Source of the DNA: an uncultured Oscillospiraceae bacterium
GTDB lineage: Bacteria; Bacillota; Clostridia; Oscillospirales; Oscillospiraceae
Assembly: GCA_934597125.1 (NCBI GenBank)
Contig: CAKTQM010000017.1
Coordinates: 1 to 34,342, forward strand
Direction: 5' to 3'
Length of the DNA stretch: 34,342 nucleotides
How positions within the stretch are numbered: position 1 is the stretch's first letter; every line of letters starts with the position of its first letter. This document shows positions 31,897 to 34,342 of this stretch, piece by piece. A model generated the notes under the pieces. The model worked only from the letters and a program-made list of their open reading frames with translations, was not told the origin of the DNA and ran no database searches. A program made the position numbers and the translations under genes.

Positions 31897-32050
31897 CAAA
31901 GGCCCCCTTGTGTAAAGTGGGCTGCCGAGCAAATGCGAGGCTGGGGGATTGTTCATCATTTGGAAGGCTGCGTATGACGGACTCTTTCTGCTGACAATCC
32001 CTCCGTCAACGCTTCGCGTTGCCACCTCCCTTTACACAAGGGAGGCTTTG
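31897..32050. repeat. 154-bp inverted-repeat element (MITE-like)
   Basis: The ends, 31897-31917 and 32030-32050, are 21-bp inverted repeats with two mismatches; both contain CTTGTGTAAAG or its complement. Inside, GGGATTGT (near 31946) and ACAATCCC (near 31995) form a second inverted pair. There is no coding frame. The form fits a family of intergenic elements that I recall from Oscillospiraceae genomes; the left half looks degenerate. It fills most of the 31863-32080 gap. Confidence 0.65.
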
Positions 32051-32080
32051 AAAGAACTTACACCAAAGGAGTGAAGCAAT

Positions 32081-32350
32081 ATGAAAGCAATCGTAACTGT
32101 CGTAGGCAAGGATCAGGTGGGCATTATCGCCGGTGTGTGCAACACGCTGGCGGACTGCCGGATCAATGTGCTGGACATCAGCCAGACCATTATGGAGGGC
32201 TACTTCACCATGATGATGGTGGTGGATCTGGCGGCATGTGAAACGCCCTTTGACCAACTGCGCACCATCCTCAAGGATTATGGCGAGGCGCGGGGCCTGT
32301 CCATCCGCATCCAGCGGGAGGACATCTTTGACGCCATGCACAAGCTGTAA
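32081..32350 (+). CDS. ACT domain protein (UPF0237)
   Basis: This 89-residue protein is a single ACT domain: [36 protein letters not shown] followed by a strand-rich half. ACT domains bind amino acids or similar small ligands and usually work as dimers. Proteins of this type are regularly encoded just before a PFL/UPF0210 gene, as here (14 nt), which suggests that the pair acts together; the function of the pair is not established. AAAGGAG lies before the ATG. Confidence 0.9.
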   Translation: MKAIVTVVGKDQVGIIAGVCNTLADCRINVLDISQTIMEGYFTMMMVVDLAACETPFDQLRTILKDYGEARGLSIRIQREDIFDAMHKL

Positions 32351-32364
32351 GCGGAGGCGGAAGC

Positions 32365-33723
32365 ATGCTGAATCTGCAAAATATTTTTGACACCATCGAC
32401 ATGATCGACAAGCAGCATCTGGACATCCGCACCATCACCATGGGCATCTCCCTGCTGGACTGCATCAGCGAGGATCCCCAGCGCTGCTGTGACAAAATTT
32501 ACGACAAGATCTGCCGCCGGGCGGAAAAGCTGGTGCAGACGGGACGGGATATCGAAAGCGAATTCGGCATCCCCATCGTCAACAAGCGCATCTCCGTTAC
32601 CCCCATGGCGCTGGTGGCGGGCAGTTGCGATACGGAAGACTACGTTCCCTTCGCCCTGACGCTGGATCGGGCGGGCAAGGCCTGCGGCGTGGACTTTCTG
32701 GGCGGCTACTCCGCCCTGGTGCAAAAAGGCTTCACCAAGGGCGATGAACTGCTGCTGCGCTCCATCCCCCAGGCGCTGGCTCAGACCGATCTGGTGTGCT
32801 CCAGCGTCAACGTGGGCAGCACCAAGGCTGGCATCAACATGGACGCTGTAGCCCGCATGGGCCTCATCATCAAGGAGACCGCCCATCTGACGAAGGACAG
32901 GGACGGTCTGGGCTGCGCCAAGCTGGTGGTATTCTGCAACGCGGTGGAGGATAATCCCTTCATGGCCGGCGCCTTCCACGGCGTGGGCGAGGCGGACAGT
33001 GTCATCAACGTGGGCGTCTCCGGCCCCGGCGTGGTGTACCACGCTCTGCAGAAGTGCAAGGGCGCGCCCTTTGATGTGGTGGCGGAGACCATTAAAAAGA
33101 CCGCCTTCCAGATTACCCGCATGGGCCAGATGGTGGCTGCCGAGGCATCCCGCCGTCTGGACACCCCCTTCGGCATCGTGGATCTGTCTCTGGCCCCCAC
33201 CCCCGCTATCGGCGACAGCGTGGCCCGTATTCTGGAGGAGATGGGCCTTGCCGTCTGCGGCACCCACGGCACCACCGCGGCTCTGGCGCTGCTGAACGAC
33301 GCCGTGAAGAAGGGCGGCGTCATGGCCAGCAGCCATGTGGGCGGTCTGTCCGGTGCCTTCATCCCCGTATCTGAGGATGAGGGCATGATCGCCGCCGCCC
33401 AGCAGGGCGCTCTAACCATCGACAAACTGGAGGCCATGACATGTGTCTGCTCTGTGGGGCTGGACATGATCGCCGTCCCCGGCGACACCAGCGCCGAAAC
33501 GATCTCCGCCATTATTGCCGATGAGGCGGCGGTGGGCATGGTCAACAGCAAGACCACCGCCGTCCGCATCATCCCCGTGGAAGGCAAAGCCGTGGGCGAT
33601 GTGGTGGAAATGGGCGGCTTGCTGGGCAGCGCTCCGCTGATGCCGGTACACACCGATTCCAGCGCCGATTTCATCGCCCGAGGCGGCCGCATCCCCGCCC
33701 CGCTGCAAAGCCTGAAAAATTGA
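32365..33723 (+). CDS. PFL family protein (UPF0210)
   Basis: This 452-residue soluble protein matches the UPF0210/PFL family along its length: [76 protein letters not shown] and [20 protein letters not shown]. The family has a fold related to pyruvate formate-lyase, but no glycyl-radical motif or paired active-site cysteines are evident here, and no reaction is proven. It is probably co-transcribed with the ACT protein; GCGGAGGCGG precedes the ATG. The length is standard. Confidence 0.92.
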   Translation: MLNLQNIFDTIDMIDKQHLDIRTITMGISLLDCISEDPQRCCDKIYDKICRRAEKLVQTGRDIESEFGIPIVNKRISVTPMALVAGSCDTEDYVPFALTLDRAGKACGVDFLGGYSALVQKGFTKGDELLLRSIPQALAQTDLVCSSVNVGSTKAGINMDAVARMGLIIKETAHLTKDRDGLGCAKLVVFCNAVEDNPFMAGAFHGVGEADSVINVGVSGPGVVYHALQKCKGAPFDVVAETIKKTAFQITRMGQMVAAEASRRLDTPFGIVDLSLAPTPAIGDSVARILEEMGLAVCGTHGTTAALALLNDAVKKGGVMASSHVGGLSGAFIPVSEDEGMIAAAQQGALTIDKLEAMTCVCSVGLDMIAVPGDTSAETISAIIADEAAVGMVNSKTTAVRIIPVEGKAVGDVVEMGGLLGSAPLMPVHTDSSADFIARGGRIPAPLQSLKN

Positions 33724-33733
33724 GGAGCCGCCC

Positions 33734-34222
33734 ATGATCCGACATGCTACCGAAGCCGATCTGCCCCGCATCCTGGCTATCTACGATCTGGCGCGCCAGT
33801 TCATGCGCCAATGCGGCAATATGACCCAATGGGTCAACGGCTATCCCTCCGAGCCCCTGCTGCGGCAGGATATCGCCCACGGCCACCTGTACGTGATGGA
33901 GGACGGGTGCAGCGTCTATGCGGCCTTTGCCTTCATCATCGGTGACGACCCCACCTATGCCGAGATCGACGGCGCGTGGCAGGACACCGTCACACCCTAC
34001 GGCACCATCCACCGCATTGGCAGCGACGGTACCTACTGCGGCGTGCTGGGCGAGTGTGTCGCCTGGTCGCGTCAGCGCATCCCCCACCTACGGATCGACA
34101 CCCACGCCGATAACCGTGTCATGCGCCGCGCCATCGCCCAACAGGGCTTCGCCTACTGCGGCGTCATCCATGTAGCCGACGGCACACCCCGTGTGGCGTA
34201 TGAGCTGGTGCGCGGAACGTAA
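33734..34222 (+). CDS. GNAT family N-acetyltransferase
   Basis: This 162-residue protein starts with the GNAT opening IRHATEADLPRILAIYDLARQFM and ends with RIDTHADNRVMRRAIAQQGFAYCGVIHV, the pattern around the acetyl-CoA-binding and final helices. The middle (TIHRIGSDGTYCGVLGECVAW) corresponds to the acetyl-CoA loop region in a divergent form. The acceptor substrate is unknown. The gene begins 10 nt after the PFL stop with GAGGAG before it, and a terminator follows. Confidence 0.88.
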   Translation: MIRHATEADLPRILAIYDLARQFMRQCGNMTQWVNGYPSEPLLRQDIAHGHLYVMEDGCSVYAAFAFIIGDDPTYAEIDGAWQDTVTPYGTIHRIGSDGTYCGVLGECVAWSRQRIPHLRIDTHADNRVMRRAIAQQGFAYCGVIHVADGTPRVAYELVRGT

Positions 34223-34238
34223 CGCTCTTTTGAATATG

Positions 34239-34270
34239 AAAAAACACCACCCATTGGGTGGTGTTTTTTT
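34239..34270. terminator. Bidirectional terminator before tRNA-Lys
   Basis: AAAAAACACCACCC (34239-34252) pairs perfectly with 34256-34269 around a 3-nt loop, with T runs on both strands. It closes the ACT-PFL-GNAT unit and also sits at the 3' end of the convergent tRNA gene. Confidence 0.92.
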
Positions 34271-34342
34271 GGTGCCCCGTCGGGGATTCGAACCCCGGAC
34301 ACCCTGCTTAAAAGGCAGGTGCTCTACCGACTGAGCTAACGG
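34270..34342 (-). tRNA. tRNA-Lys (anticodon TTT), first bases missing
   Basis: On the minus strand the D-arm GCTC/GAGC, anticodon stem CCTGC/GCAGG around loop CTTTTAA, T-arm with TTCGAAT loop, acceptor strand ACGGGGC and encoded CCA are clear. The 5' acceptor should read GCCCCGT, so about three bases lie beyond the window. Confidence 0.95.

Noticed and set aside
1..34342. CRISPR arrays, phage or complete insertion sequences
   Set aside because: No regularly spaced direct repeats, cas genes, transposases or phage structural genes were found.

Overview
The window looks like a chromosomal segment of a GC-rich, Gram-positive gut-type Clostridia, probably of the Oscillospiraceae kind. The family placement is inference, from the GC-rich codon use, strong Shine-Dalgarno sites, sortase/LPXTG surface proteins, a stand-alone cobalamin methionine synthase activation protein and the style of intergenic palindromes. 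Both ends are cut inside tRNA genes: tRNA-Gly(GCC) at the left and tRNA-Lys(TTT) at the right.

Layout. (1) 1-3620 is less GC-rich by eye: a DUF6796-like membrane protein preceded by a coupled 27-codon frame, a MATE exporter read from a divergent promoter through a leader with two tandem stem-loops, a DUF2798 protein, and a remnant of a BspA-type leucine-rich-repeat gene. (2) 3671-11582, minus strand: a sortase-assembled pilus operon, in order of transcription a 1331-aa LPATG tip/adhesin, a 548-aa LPSTG major pilin, a class C sortase, a 251-aa LPQTG small pilin and a second sortase. A perfect 13-bp hairpin separates the major pilin from the sortase. (3) 12016-17828, plus strand: DUF3786 protein, MetH activation protein, short MetH, then a YesM/YesN-like two-component system, closed by a terminator. 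Both two-component genes carry an apparent single-base deletion. (4) 17978-19185: PspC, a small membrane protein, a DUF2975-like protein and another membrane protein. (5) 19264-19884: an intergenic palindrome, a frameshifted zinc-ribbon gene and a ribbon-helix-helix regulator, the last two divergent across a pair of AGTATACT boxes. (6) 29865-19906, minus strand: eleven tightly packed genes with no visible internal terminator: cysteine desulfurase, MATE, RlmA-type methyltransferase, flavodoxin-like oxidoreductase, GH25 lysozyme, then aroB, aroA, aroC fused to chorismate mutase, aroK, aroQ, aroE. (7) 29998-34222, plus strand: mtaB, yfbR, a 154-bp inverted-repeat element, an ACT protein, a PFL/UPF0210 protein and a GNAT acetyltransferase.

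How the genes work together. Region 6 encodes every shikimate step from dehydroquinate synthase to chorismate, and the fused mutase domain carries flux on to prephenate; DAHP synthase is absent from the window. Region 3 pairs the methyltransferase with the separate protein expected to reactivate its cobalamin. Region 2 is a self-contained surface-fibre machine. The most notable points are the chorismate synthase-chorismate mutase fusion, the tandem stem-loop leader of the first MATE gene, the two-component system inside the methionine synthase operon, and three apparent single-base deletions between 16.2 and 19.6 kb, which may be real decay or sequence errors.
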